Positions 21,120 to 33,600 of a stretch of 64,000 nucleotides of DNA are shown here, one piece after another. The stretch lies in contig CAUYUJ010005625.1 of the NCBI GenBank assembly GCA_963575745.1, positions 308,146 to 372,145 on the forward strand, read 5' to 3'. Numbering within the stretch: the stretch's first letter is position 1; the number at the start of each line of letters is the position of its first letter. The notes beneath the pieces are model-generated. The model was not told the DNA's origin and did no database searches. It saw nothing but the letters and a program-made list of their open reading frames with translations. This DNA comes from Prorocentrum cordatum (taxonomy: Eukaryota > Sar > Dinophyceae > Prorocentrales > Prorocentraceae). The translations under genes were made by a program, and so were the position numbers.

Positions 21120-21615
21120 CATGTGTACAAGAAGAGGAAGAGAAGGACTTCAAGTGGAAAATAACATATCCCATATGAAGAGGATCCCTATGGAATTCGA
21201 ACATCATGCTCACATGATTCCAATGGACATGGATCATATTCCAGATCCAGAGGATTCCTATTGAATTTGAATTGGAATCGGATACGGTTTCAATGCGAAA
21301 TGGAAGTGATCCCAGATCGAGAGGATTCCCATTGAATCTGGATGGTGTTCTAAGCAAACTTCAATAGAAACGGAACACGTCTCAAATCCAAAGGAGTCCT
21401 ATTGAAGTTGAATCGGGCCCTGAAAGGATTTGAATAAGAGCGGGGCAGATCCCAGATCCAGAGGATTCCAAATTGAATCGGACTCTAATCGGATTTCAAT
21501 AAGAACGGAGCAGATCCCAGATCCAGAGGATTCCAAATTGAATAGGGTTCTAAGCGGATTTCAATAGGAACGGAGCAGGTCCCAGATCCAAAGAATTCCT
21601 ATTGGACAGAGAAGG
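21120..21615 (+). repeat. ~70-bp tandem repeat, block 2
   Basis: Same unit as block 1, about seven copies, again preceded by CT-rich DNA and the ACATG(C/T)G(C/T)ACAA linker. The 20,130-20,655 and 21,060-21,615 modules are therefore ancient duplicates. Confidence 0.9.
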
Positions 21616-21879
21616 AGCAGGACTGGACAGAGAAGGAGCAAGCAAAGGGGGGAGGAGGAAGAAGTGGGCAGCGTGGTTGCCAAAATTAGCTCGCAATCGC
21701 ACGGGAGGAAAAGGCAACGGGTATGAAGATATGGGAACAAACGAGGGGTTCAAGAAGAATAAGAAGATGAATCAGAACAATAAGAAGAACATGTATGATC
21801 ACCTGGGAAGGTGCCAGGAGGATGAAGAGGGACCAGGAGGATGAAGAGGAGCAGGAGGAGGAAGATAATCCGTCGTTTC

Positions 21880-21914
<35 letters not shown>

Positions 21915-21920
21915 CGGGGT
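21616..21920. other. GA-rich spacer with a TA/GT run
   Basis: Purine-rich DNA, then ATATAT and GTGTGT runs at about 21,879-21,914, directly before the hairpin-rich CCAAGAGGCC block. Confidence 0.7.
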
Positions 21921-21984
21921 ACGGGGCCTGGGGCCTCTGGCCAGGTGCCTCGAGTCGCCATGGGGGGACCCCCCCCCGGGTCTC

Positions 21985-22051
21985 TCCAGAGCCGCTCCGG
22001 GGCATCTCCCGAGCGGCTCTGGACGGACCCTGGTGCTGTTTCAGCACCAGG
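21985..22051 (+). other. Twin perfect stem-loops
   Basis: TCCAGAGCCGCTC (21,985-21,997) pairs perfectly with GAGCGGCTCTGGA (22,011-22,023) across a 13-nt loop. Six bases later CCTGGTGCTG (22,029-22,038) pairs perfectly with CAGCACCAGG (22,042-22,051) across TTT. The higher-order copy at 23,232-23,270 keeps the first stem with one C-to-T change that a G-U pair tolerates. A bidirectional terminator or a structured RNA are possible; neither is shown. Confidence 0.85.
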
Positions 22052-23096
22052 AATGGTTCCCATTTTCGACCGATGTCGCCGAAGCACGTGGTAGAGGTTT
22101 CGGGAGGCCTTCAACATGGCTCCGAACGCTTCCAGGAACACTCCCAAGAGAGCCCCGGGAGGCCAAAATTGATGGGTTTCTGAAGGTTTCGGAAGGATTT
22201 TGGCCTTGTGTTTTTTTCGGTTGTACGACGCTCCACGACGGCCCAGGAGGTCTCCAGGTCCGCCCCCAAGCAGCCCCAGAGGCCCCCCAGACAAGCCCAA
22301 GGCGGCCCCGGAGAGCCCAAGGCTGGCCCAAGATGCGCCCACGACAGCCCACGAAGGCTCCAAAACAAGCCCAAGAAGGGCCCAAGAGAGGGACCGCGTA
22401 CCGAACACCCAGGGCTCCCGCCTCTACAGTGACCCCGGAGGCCCCAGGCAGCCCCCAAGAGTCCTCCAACATGGCTCTAAACGATTCCAAGAGCACTTCC
22501 ACGAGGGCCCCAGCAGGCCAAACATTGATGGTTTTACCATAGTTTTCGAAGGGTTTTGGCCTTCCGATCTTTGCGGCTGTCCGACGCTCCTAGGCGGCCC
22601 AGGAGGCCTCCGAAAGCGCCCCCAAGCAGCTCCAGAAGCGCCCAAGGCCGCCCCGAGGCGGTCCCGGAGAGCCCAAGGCTGGCCCAAGAAGCGCCCAGGA
22701 CAGCCCACGAGTGCCCCAAAACAGGCCCGAGAGTTGCCAAGACACGGACTGCGTCCGGAAAGCCCAGGGCTTCCGCCTCAAGACAGCCCCAGGAGGCCCT
22801 GGGTAGCTCCCAAGAGGCGTCAAACATGGCTCAAGACGCTTCCAGGAGCACCCCCAAGAGGGTCCCAACAGGCCAAAATCGTTCTTTCTACGTAGGACTT
22901 GGATGATCTTGGCCTTCTTGTCTTTTCGGCTTTTCGACGCTCCACTAGGGCCCAGCGCGCCTCCAGGTCCGCTCCCAAACAGCCCTAGGCGGGCCCAGAG
23001 AGCCCCAGGGAGCCCGCAAGACCGGCCCTACACAACCCAAGAGTTCCTCGGCAGGATAGTCCGGGAGGGGGGAAGACCGGGGGAGCCTCTGGCGCC

Positions 23097-23190
23097 CCAT
23101 GCTCCGGGAACGCTCCTCCGGAGCATGGCGTGCGAACGATGAAGATCGGGGATCCCCGTTCCCATGTTCCAGAAGTGCGCTTCCGGAACA
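23097..23190 (+). other. Two further hairpins
   Basis: CCATGCTCCGG (from 23,097) pairs perfectly with CCGGAGCATGG over a 10-nt loop. Downstream, GTTCCAGAAG pairs with CTTCCGGAAC over TGCG with one A-C mismatch (about 23,166-23,189). The first hairpin recurs near 24,327 with one mismatch. Confidence 0.8.
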
Positions 23191-24441
23191 CGTGGCTTGC
23201 AGTGCGCGCCGCCGCCCCCCCCCGGGGCCTCTCCAGAGCCGTTCCGGGGCGTTTCCCGAGCGGCTCTGGACGGACCCTGGTGATGTTTCTGCACCAGGAA
23301 TGGTTCCCATTTTCGACCCATGTCGCCGAAGCACATGGTAGAGGTTTCGGGAGGCCTCCAACATGGCTCCATACGCTTCCAGGAGCACTCCCAAGAGAGC
23401 CCCGGGAGGCCAAAATTGATGGGTTCCCAACGGTTTGGGAAGGATTTTGGCCGTCTGGTTTTTTCTGTTGCACGACTCTCCAAGACGGCCCATGAGGTCT
23501 CCAGGTCCGCCCCCAAGCAGCCCCAGAGGCCCCCCAGACAAGCCCAAGGCGGCCCCAGAGAGCCCAAGGCTGGCCCAAGAAGCGCCCACGACAGCCCACG
23601 AAGGCTCCAAAACAAGCCCAAGAAGGGCCCAAGAGAGGGACCGCGTACCGAACACAGCGGGCTCCCGCCTCAACAGTGACCCCAGAGGCAGCTCCCAAGA
23701 GTCCCCCAACATGGCTCCAAACGCTTCCATGAGCACTCCCACGAGGGCCCCAGCAGGCCAAACATCGATGGTTTTGCAATAGCTTTGGAAGGGTTTTGGC
23801 CTTCCGATCTTTGCGGCTGTCCGACGCTCTTAGGCAGCCCAGGAGGCCTGCGATACCGCCGCCAAACAGCTCCAGAAGCGCCCAAGGCCGCCCCGAGGCG
23901 GGCCCGGAGAGCCCAAGGCTGGCAGGGCAGCCCACGAGTGCCCCAAAACAGGCCCGAGAGTTGCCAAGACACGGACTGCGTCCGGAAAACCCAGGACTTC
24001 CGCCCCAAGAGAGCCCCAGGAGGCCCCAGGTAGTTCCCAAGAGGCTTCAACAAACATGGCTCAAGACGCCTCCAGGAGCCCCCCCAAGAGGGTCCCAACA
24101 GGCCAACATCGTTCATTTTACGTAGGAGTTGGAGGATATTGGCCTTCTTGTCTTTTCGGCTTTCCGACGCTCCACTAGGGCCCAGCGCGCCTCCAGGTCC
24201 GCTCCCAAACAGCCCTAGGCGGGCCCAGAGAGCCCCAGGGAGCCTGCAAGACCGGCCCTACGCAACCCAAGAGTTCCTCGGCAGGATAGTCCGGGAGGGG
24301 GGGAGAGCGGGGGAGCCTCTGGCGCCCCATGCTCCGGGAACGCTCCTCCGGAACATGGCGTGCGAACGTGAGCGGAGTGCACGCCGCCGTCTTCGTGGTA
24401 AGAATCGTCGCGGGCATCGCACTTGAGCGGTGACCTCAACT

Positions 24442-24478
24442 AGAACCTGAGCGCGCGCGAAGTGCGCGCGATGGTTCT
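24442..24478 (+). other. GC hairpin at the right edge of insertion 1
   Basis: AGAACC (24,442-24,447) pairs with GGTTCT (24,473-24,478). Inside, CGCGCGC (24,452-24,458) pairs with GCGCGCG (24,464-24,470) over GAAGT. CTGGT follows directly (24,477-24,481). Helitron 3' ends carry a hairpin and then CTRR-T. The resemblance is noted, but the hairpin overlaps the CTGG here instead of lying about ten bases upstream. Confidence 0.75.
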
Positions 24479-26582
24479 GGTGTATATATATACACATATG
24501 TTTCATCCTTGAGAACTCATCTGCGCAGGATGGCGTTATCTTTGTGTGCGATCGGCAATGTTGTCCGTGTCCGTGAACTGGATTTGAGGCTTCCTTGGAT
24601 GACCACGGCTCTGAACCCTCTGCGGTGAATGGCTCGTGCGCTTGTGTGATGCTGGGCAGTAGGTATGCGGAGTTACCAGGCCAACATCATACACTGTGTC
24701 CTATGTTTAGCGTCCGTTAGTAGCCGTGCTAGCCACGTGAATGATGGTAGGTCTTTCCGTATGCATTGCGAGTGTTATGGTTCTTCGTCCCCTACACAGG
24801 TCGCAAGGCTCTTCCTGTCTGACACCGTAGCGTTCTGTCGCGCAGCGCCGTGTTGGACGATGAATGTTCAGATGCATCGCTATTGTGGTTCTCAGGATAA
24901 AGCATGAACAGAAACACGTTCACCCTGTGTCCCTCTGGAAACTTTTTGGGGTGCGTAGTACCGCACGGCTGCTTGTATGTAGTCAGCGCACAGTGCCAGA
25001 TTTCGGATAATGGATCGATGTGCAACTGATGAGAGCAATTTGGTCCGTGTTAGTGCGGTGGACTTAAGACCCCACCGGATGACCGCACATTTTCGAGTGT
25101 CTGAGAGTTTGTGCAGCGCAGCCGCGTTTGGAATTAGACGCATCTCGGGAGCCAGTCAGGGCCTCTTTTGTGTGATACTGGTTTAACGTGCGTTGGAACA
25201 CTGATGAGACTGTATTCCGAGTCGCCAGCCAGCCCAGAACCATCTCATCAGCTTCAGTTTGACTTGACGTTCCGCTAGCAGGCATGATGGCCACGTGAAT
25301 TCTGGAGGCGTCTCCGTATGCATTGCGACCTTGGACGCAGGCATACAGACCGCCAGGCTCTTCCTGTCTGACACGGCAGCGTTCGGTCGCGCAGCGCCGT
25401 ACACCTTTGGCTCTCATAGTGTGAGCAGGTTTGCGTGCACCCAGTGTCCCACTGGAACTCTCTCTGGGTGCATTGTATGTCGCTGTTGTAGTCCTGCAGT
25501 CCGTGCACAATGCCAGGATTATCTATAATTGGTTGCTCGATCAATGATGAATGCAGCTTGGTCCGTGTTAGTGAGGTGGACTTAAGACCCCACCAGATGA
25601 CCGCAAACTCCCAAGTGTCTGAGATGTTGTGCAGCGCAGTCGCGTTTAGAGTTTGATTAATGCAGGTTTTCGTTCACCAGTGTCCCAGTGGAAGTTTCTT
25701 TGAGTGGGAGTGCAAGAATTCAGGTAATTGGCTGATTGAATGATGAAAGCAACTTGGTCCGTGTTAGTGAGGTGGACTTAAGACCCCACCAGATGACCGC
25801 AACCTTTCAAGTGTCTGAGATTTCGTGCAGCGCAGTCGCTTTTAGATTTGGACGCATATCGCATTGTCCCGCCGCCATGCCTAGGTAGGTCGTTGGCATA
25901 TCCGGGGCCATCTAGGGCTTCTTGTGTTTGATATCAATGTAATGTGCATTGTCGTAATCATGGAAGTCTTTTTTTTCGAGTTGCCAGCCCAACGTGAATT
26001 CTGGAGGTGTCTCCGTATGCATTGCGACTTTGGACGCAAGTGTCATCCCATATCGCCTCCCACACAGACCGCCAGGCTCTTCCTGTCTGCCACGGCAGCG
26101 TTCTGTCGCGCAGCGCCGTGTTGGACGATGAATGCTCTGATACATAGCTTTTTTGGTTCTCAGGACTTTGCTGCACAATGCTGCAGTCCGTGCAGAGTGC
26201 CATACTATAGATAATTTGCAACTTTTATCAGTGATGGAAGAAACTTGGTCCGTGTTAGTGAGGTGGACATAAGTACCCACCGGATGACCGCATTTCTCAA
26301 GTGTCTGAGATTCATATTATTTGCATTTGCGTAATGTTTGAAGTATCCAGAAGCTTGTGGCAGGGCCCGTCAGCGTGCCAGCGCAGCACTCTGTGTGACG
26401 CCGTTTCGAGCACCTCTCATTCGACCCTTGCTTGACACAGTAGACGCTTATGCGTAACTTAGTTTCCAGCTTTCTTTTGATAGCACTCTCTGCGTCGGTC
26501 CGTAATGATCTTGCGAGTGGTTGCGCACGAGTTATGTCGCGCACAGGGTCAGTGGCAATGGTCTATTGCGCTTTGACCAGCC

Positions 26583-26673
26583 CTGGACAGTGATGAGTTG
26601 CGTTTCCCCTGAGTCTGATGTCGAAGTGACGAGGTCATGCAGCCTCACCGCTACGAGTCTCATCTGAGCCTGG
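26583..26673 (+). ncRNA. Candidate box C/D snoRNA, copy 3
   Basis: Stem has CTGGAC, one A-C mismatch against GCCTGG. All boxes are kept. The sequence upstream of box D reads TACGAGTCTCAT, a change within the would-be guide that would weaken or shift a target match. Confidence 0.4.
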
Positions 26674-27304
26674 TTCTTCAGTAGAGCATGTATATGATTG
26701 TTGCGTCGGTGTGGCCAAATCAAATTCGATGGAATCGCACCATCAATAGCGCCATTTGTATCTGCAGGCGGGTGTGAAAGACGTCATCTATAGTTTTTAT
26801 CCTCGAGAACTCATCTGCGCAGGATGGCCCCATTTTGTTCGGTCGGCAATGTTGTCCGTGTCAGTGATACGGATGTGAGGCTTCCCTGGATGACCACGAC
26901 TCTGAGCTCTCTGAGGTTAATGGCTCGTGACGAGGTCTTTCCTTATGCATTGCGATCTTGGACGCAAGTAATCATTTTTCTTCGCCTCCTACATAGGTCG
27001 CAAGGCTCTTCCTGTCTGACACGGCAGCGTTCTGTCGCGCAGCGCCGTGTTGGACGATGAATATTCTGATGCATCGCTAGTGTGGTTCCCAGGATAAAGC
27101 ATGAGCAGAATCACGTTCACCTTGTGTCCCACTGGAAACTTCTTCGAGTTCAAAGTACCGCACGGCTGCTGGCTTGCAACTTGGTTGCCAACTTTATTTT
27201 GATAGCACTCTCTGCGTCGGTGCGTAATGATCTTGCGAGTGGCTGGGCACGAATGATATTTCGCACACGGTCAGTGGCAATGGTCTATTGCGCTTTGACC
27301 AGCC

Positions 27305-27395
27305 TTGGGCAGTGATGATTTGCGTTTCCCCTGAGTCTGATGTCGAAGTGACGAGGTCATGCAGCCTCACCGCTACGAGCCTCATCTGAGCCTGG
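27305..27395 (+). ncRNA. Candidate box C/D snoRNA, copy 4 (majority sequence)
   Basis: By eye identical to the copies at 34,731, 38,333, 41,804 and 44,805. The 5' stem is TTGGGC, still fully pairable with GCCTGG through G-U pairs. Box C is at 27,312-27,318 and box D at 27,386-27,389. Confidence 0.45.
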
Positions 27396-28299
27396 TTCTT
27401 CAGTAGAGCATGGATTGTATGATTGTTGCGCCGGTGTGGTCGAGTCAAGCTCGATGGAATTGCACCGTCAATAGAGCCATGTGTATTTGCAGGCGGGTGT
27501 GAAAGCAGGCATCTATAGTTTTCATCCTTGAACTCATCTGCGCAGGATGGCCTTATTTTGTGCGGTCGGCAATTTTGTCAGTGTCAGTGATCTGGATTTG
27601 AGGCTTCCCTGGATGACCACGTCTCTGAATTCTCTGAGGTTAATGGCTCGTGCACTTGTGTAATGCTGTGAAGTAGATATGCGGACTTATCAGGCTAACA
27701 TCATACACTCTGTCATATGTGTAGCGTCCGCTAGTAGCCGTGTTAGCCACGTGAAGTATGGGAGGTCTTTCCGTATGCATTGTGATTTTGGACGCAAGTA
27801 ATCATTTTCTTCGTTTCCTACACAGGTCGCAAGCGTCTTCTCGCCTGACACGGCAGCGTTCTGTCGCGCAGCGCCGTGTTGGACGATGAATGTTCTGATG
27901 CATCGCTATTGTGGTTCTCAGGATAAAGCATGAGCAGAATCACGTTCACCTTGTGTCCCACTGGAAACTTCTTTGAGTGCGTAGTACCGCACGGCTGCTG
28001 GTTTGCAGTCAAAACGGAGTGCCAGAATTCAGATAATTGATTGATATGCCAATGATGAGAGCAGCTTGGTCCGTGTTAGTGAGGTGGATTTAAGACCCCA
28101 CTGGATGACCGCAAATTTTCTAGTGTTTGAGAGTTTGTGCAGCGCAGTCGCGTTTGGAATTAGACGCTTACGGTGTTTTCCCGCCACCATGCCCAGGTCG
28201 TTGGCATCTCGGGAGCCATCTAGGGCTTCTGGTGTCTGATATTAGTTGAACGTGCATTCGCGTAATGATGGAAGTAAGTATTCAGAGTTGCCAGCCAGC

Positions 28300-31200
28300 C
28301 TAACACCATCTCATCAGTTTCAGGTGTGACTTCCCGCTAGTAGTCGTGATGGCCACGTGAATTCTGGAGGTGTCTCCGTATGCATTGCGACCCTGGACGC
28401 AAGTGTTATCCCTTTTCGCCTCCCATACAGACCGCCAGGCTCTTCCTGTCTGCCACGGCAGCGTTCTGTCGCGCAGCGCCGTGCTGGACGATGAATGCCC
28501 TGAGACATTTTTGATTCCCAGGACGACATAGTGTGAGCAGGTTTACGTTCATCCAGTGTCGCACTGGAAGTTTCTTAGAGAGCACCGTACGTCGCTGTTG
28601 TGGTGGTGCAGTCCGTGCAGAGGGCCAGAAAACATATAATTTGTTGCTCAATCAATGATGAATGCAACTTGGTCCGTGTTAGTGAGGTGGACTTAAGACC
28701 CCACCGGATGACCGCAAATTCCCAAGTGTCTGAGATTTTGCGCAGCGCAGTCGCGTTTGGAATTAGACGCATACGTTAGTATCCCGTCACCATGCCCAGG
28801 TCGTCGGCATTTCGGGAGTCATTTAGGGGTTCCTGTGTCTGAAATTAGTTCAACGTGCATTCGCGTAATGATGGAAGTAAGTATTCAGATTTACCAGCCA
28901 GCCTAACACCATCTCATCAGTTTCAGGTGTGACTTTCCGGTTTTAGTCGTGATAGCCACGTGAATTCTGGAGGTGTCTCCGTATGTACTGCGACCTTGGA
29001 CGCAAGTGTCATCCCTTTTCGCCTCCCACACAGACCGCCAGGCTCTTCCTGTCTGCCACGGCAGCGTTCTGTCGCGCAGCGCCGTGTTGGACGATGAATG
29101 CCCTGAGACATTTTTGATTCCCAGGATGACATAGTGTGAGTAGGTTTACGTTCATCCAGTGTCGCACTGGAAGTTTTTTTGAGGGCACTGTACGTCGCCT
29201 TTGTGGTTGTGCAGTCCGTGCAGAAGGCCAGAAAACATGTAATTTGTTGCTCGACCAATGATGAATGCAACTTGGTCCGTGTTAGTGAGGTGGACTTAAG
29301 ATCCCACCGGATGACCGCAAATTCCTAAGTGTCTGAGATTTTGCGCAGCGCAGTCGCGTTTGGAATTAAACGCATACGTTAGTATCCCGCCACCATGCCC
29401 AGGTCGTCGGCATCTCGGGAGCCATCTAGGGCTTCTGGTGTCTGATATTAGTTGAACGTGCATTCGCGTAATGATGGAAGTAAGTATTCAGAGTTGCCAG
29501 CCAGCCTAACACCATCTCATCAGTTTCAGGTGTGACTTTCCGCTAGTAGTCGTGATGGCCACGTGAATTCTGGAGGTGTCTCCGTATGCATTGCGACCCT
29601 GGACGCAAGTGTCATCCCTTTTCGCCTCCCATACAGACCGCCAGGCTCTTCCTGTCTGCCACGGCAGCGTTCTGTCGCGCAGCGCCGTGCTGGACGATGA
29701 ATGCCCTGAGACATTTTTGATTCCCAGGACGACATAGTGTGAGCAGGTTTACGTTCATCCAGTGTCGCACTGGAAGCTTCTTTGAGGGCACTGTACGTCG
29801 CCTTTGTGGTGGTGCAGTCCGTGCAGAAGGCCAGAAAACATATAATTTGTTGCTCGATCAATGATGAATGCAACTTGGTCCGTGTTAGTGAGGTGGACTT
29901 AAGACCCCACCGGATGACCGCAAATTCCCAAGTGTCTGAGATTTTGCGCAGCGCAGTCGCGTTTGGAATTAGACGCATACGTTAGTATCCCGCCACCATG
30001 CCCAGGTCGTCGGCATTTCGGGAGTCATCTAGGGGTTCCTGTGTCTGAAATTAGTTCAACGTGCATTCGCGTAATGATGGAAGTAAGTATTCAGATTTAC
30101 CAGCCAGCCTAACACCATCTCATCAGTTTCAGGTGTGACTTTCCGGTTTTAGTCGTGATGGCCACGTGAATTCTGGAGGTGTCTCCGTATGTACTGCGAC
30201 CTTGGACGCAAGTGTCATCCCTTTTCGCCTCCCATACAGACCGCCAGGCTCTTCCTGTCTGCCACGGCAGCGTTCTGTCGCGCAGCGCCGTGTTGGACGA
30301 TGAATGCCCTGAGACATTTTTGATTCCCAGGATGACATAGTGTGAGTAGGTTTACGTTCATCCAGTGTCGCACTGGAAGTTTCTTTGAGGGCACTGTACG
30401 TCGCCTTTGTTGTGGTGCAGTCCGTGCAGAAGGCCAGAAAACATATAATTTGTTGCTCGATCAATGATGAATGCAACTTGGTCCGTGTTAGTGAGGTGGA
30501 CTTAAGACCCCACCGGATGACCGCAAATTCCCAAGTGTCTGAGATTTTGCGCAGCGCAGTCGCGTTTGGAATTAGACGCATACGTTAGTATCCCGTCACC
30601 ATGCCCAGGTCGTCGGCATTTCGGGAGTCATCTAGGGGTTCCTGTGTCTGAAATTAGTTCAACGTGCATTCGCGTAATGATGGAAGTAAGTATTCAGATT
30701 TACCAGCCAGCCTAACACCATCTCATCAGTTTCAGGTGTGACTTTCCGGTTTTAGTCGTGATAGCCACGTGAATTCAGGAGGTGTCTCCGTATGTACTGC
30801 GACCTTGGACGCAAGTGTCATCCCTTTTCGCCTCCCATACAGACCGCCAGGCTCTTCCTGTCTGCCACGGCAGCGTTCTGTCGCGCAGCGCCGTGCTGGA
30901 CGATGAATGCCCTGAGACATTTTTGATTCCCAGGATGACATAGTGTGAGTAGGTTTACGTTCATCCAGTGTCGCACTGGAAGTTTTTTCGAGGGCACTGT
31001 ACGTCGCCTTTGTGGTGGTGCAGTCCGTGCAGAAGGCCAGAAAATATATAATTTGTTGCTCGATCAATGATGAATGCAACTTGGTCCGTGTTAGTGAGGT
31101 GGACTTAAGACCCCACCGGATGACCGCAAATTCCCAAGTGTCTGAGATTTTGCGCAGCGCAGTCGCGTTTGGAATTAGACGCATACGTTAGTATCCCGCC

Positions 31201-33600
31201 ACCATGCCCAGGTCGTCGGCATCTCGGGAGCCATCTAGGGCTTCTGGTGTCTGATATTAGTTGAACGTGCATTCGCGTAATGATGGAAGTAAGTATTCAG
31301 AGTTGCCAGCCAGCCTAACATCATCTCATCAGTTTCAGGTGTGACTTTCCGCTAGTAGTCGTGATGGCCACGTGAATTCTGGAGGTGTCTCCGTATGCAT
31401 TGCGACCCTGGACGCAAGTGTCATCCCTTTTCGCCTCCCATACAGACCGCCAGGCTCTTCCTGTCTGCCACGGCAGCGTTCTGTCGCGCAGCGCCGTGCT
31501 GGACGATGAATGCCCTGAGACATTTTTGATTCCCAGGATGACATAGTGTGAGCAGGTTTACGTTCATCCAGTGTCGCACTTGAAGTTTCTTAGAGAGCAC
31601 CGTACGTCGCTGTTGTGGTGGTGCAGTCCGTGCAGAGGGCCAGAAAACATATAATTTGTTGCTCGATCAATGATGAATGCAACTTGGTCCGTGTTAGTGA
31701 GGTGGACTTAAGACCCCACCGGATGACCGCAAATTCCTAAGTGTCTGAGATTTTGCGCAGCGCAGTCGCGTTTGGAATTAGACGCATACGTTAGTATCCC
31801 GTCACCATGCCCAGGTCGTCGGCATTTCGGGAGTCATCTAGGGGTTCCTGTGTCTGAAATTAGTTCAACGTGCATTCGCGTAATGATGGAAGTAAGTATT
31901 CAGATTTACCAGCCAGCCTAACACCATCTCATCAGTTTCAGGTGTGACTTTCCGGTTTTAGTCGTGATGGCCACGTGAATTCAGGAGGTGTCTCCGTATG
32001 TACTGCGACCTTGGACGCAAGTGTCATCCCTTTTCGCCTCCCATACAGACCGCCAGGCTCTTCCTGTCTGCCACGGCAGCGTTCTGTCGCGCAGCGCCGT
32101 GCTGGACGATGAATGCCCTGAGACATTTTTGATTCCCAGGATGACATAGTGTGAGCAGGTTTACGTTCATCCAGTGTCGCACTGGAAGTTTCTTAGAGAG
32201 CACCGTACGTCGCTGTTGTGGTGGTGCAGTCCGTGCAGAGGGCCAGAAAACATATAATTTGTTGCTCGATCAATGATGAATGCAACTTGGTCCGTGTTAG
32301 TGAGGTCGACTTAAGACCCCACCGGATGACCGCAAATTCCTAAGTGTCTGAGATTTTGCGCAGCGCAGTCGCGTTTGGAATTAGACGCATACGTTAGTAT
32401 CCCGTCACCATGCCCAGGTCGTCGGCATTTCGGGAGTCATCTAGGGGTTCCTGTGTCTGAAATTAGTTCAACGTGCATTCGCGTAATGATGGAAGTAAGT
32501 ATTCAGATTTACCAGCCAGCCTAACACCATCTCATCAGTTTCAGGTGTGACTTTCCGGTTTTAGTCGTGATGGCCACGTGAATTCAGGAGGTGTCTCCGT
32601 ATGTACTGCGACCTTGGACGCAAGTGTCATCCCTTTTCGCCTCCCATACAGACCGCCAGGCTCTTCCTGTCTGCCACGGCAGCGTGCTGTCGCGCAGCGC
32701 CGTGTTGGACGATGAATGCCCTGAGACATTTTTGATTCCCAGGATGACATAGTGTGAGTAGGTTTACGTTCATCCAGTGTCGCACTGGAAGTTTCTTTGA
32801 GGGCACTGTACGTCGCCTTTGTGGTGGTGCAGTCCGTGCAGAAGGCCAGAAAACATGTAATTTGTTGCTCGATCAATGATGAATGCAACTTGGTCCGTGT
32901 TAGTGAGGTGGACTTAAGACCCCACCGGATGACCGCAAATTCCCAAGTGTCTGAGATTTTGCGCAGCGCAGTCGCGTTTGGAATTAGACGCATACGTTAG
33001 TATCCCGCCACCATGCCCAGGTCGTCGGCATCTCGGGAGTCATCTAGGGGTTCCTGTGTCTGAAATTAGTTCAACGTGCATTCGCGTAATGATGGAAGTA
33101 AGTATTCAGAGTTACCAGCCAGCCTAACACCATCTCATCAGTTTCAGGTGTGACTTTCTGGTAGTAGTCGTGATAGCCACGTGAATTCAGGGGGTGTCTC
33201 CGTATGCACTGCGACCTTGGACGCAAGTGTCATCCCTTTTCGCCTCCCATACAGACCGCCAGGCTCTTCCTGTCTGCCACGGCAGCGTTCTGTCGCGCAG
33301 CGCCGTGTTGGACGATGAATGCCCTGAGACATTTTTGATTCCCAGGATGACATAGTGTGAGCAGGTTTACGTTCATCCAGTGTCGCACTGGAAGTTTCTT
33401 TGAGGGTACTGTACGTCGCCTTTCTGGTGGTGCAGTCCGTGCAGAGGGCCAGAAAACATACAGTTTGTTGCTCGATCAATGATGAATGCAACTTGGTCCG
33501 TGTTAGTGAGGTGGACTTAAGACCCCACCGGATGACCGCAAACTCCCAAGTGTCTGAGATTTTGCGCAGCGCAGTCGCGTTTAGAATTTTTGTCATGAAG
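28300..33600 (+). repeat. Nine consecutive 603-bp A units without indels
   Basis: The hairpin anchor CACGGCAGCG falls at 28,454, 29,057, 29,660, 30,263, 30,866, 31,469, 32,072, 32,675 and 33,278: eight intervals of exactly 603 bp. Two main subtypes differ at linked sites. One has TTCTGGTGTCTGATATTAG, CGCTAGTAGTC and TGCATTGCG; the other has TTCCTGTGTCTGAAATTAG, CGGTTTTAGTC and TGTACTGCG. They are interspersed. Because 603 is divisible by three, a 150-codon minus-strand frame recurs in the same phase in many units. It is probably not coding. Confidence 0.97.

Larger units (their letters stand above)
21980..24380 (-). repeat. GGCCTCTTGGG-family block, minus orientation, two ~1.25-kb higher-order copies
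   Basis: The words CCCAAGAGGGCCC, GGCCCAGGAGGCC and GCCCAAGGC(T/G)GGCCC are reverse complements of the 7,220-9,200 family. Six AT-richer cassettes (for example near 22,141, 22,509, 22,871, 23,409, 23,755 and 24,100) carry AGGATTTTGGCC-type cores. The start (21,983-22,140) recurs at 23,228-23,390, giving a higher-order period near 1,250 bp. Both copies carry strong hairpins. Confidence 0.85.
15693..24500. mobile_element. Insertion 1: 8.8-kb composite segment splitting one B module
   Basis: The left flank follows the B-module consensus up to GGTGGGTGTGAAAG (ending about 15,692). The right flank resumes with TTTCATCCTTGAGAACTCAT at 24,501. Together they rebuild a module except for about 13 bp. 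Both edges carry TA runs (about 15,718-15,730 and 24,483-24,491). The segment contains a PIF1-like helicase fragment and, near its right edge, a strong GC hairpin. It could be a single transposon or a stack of repeats accumulated at one site. No terminal inverted repeat or target duplication is certain. Confidence 0.6.
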
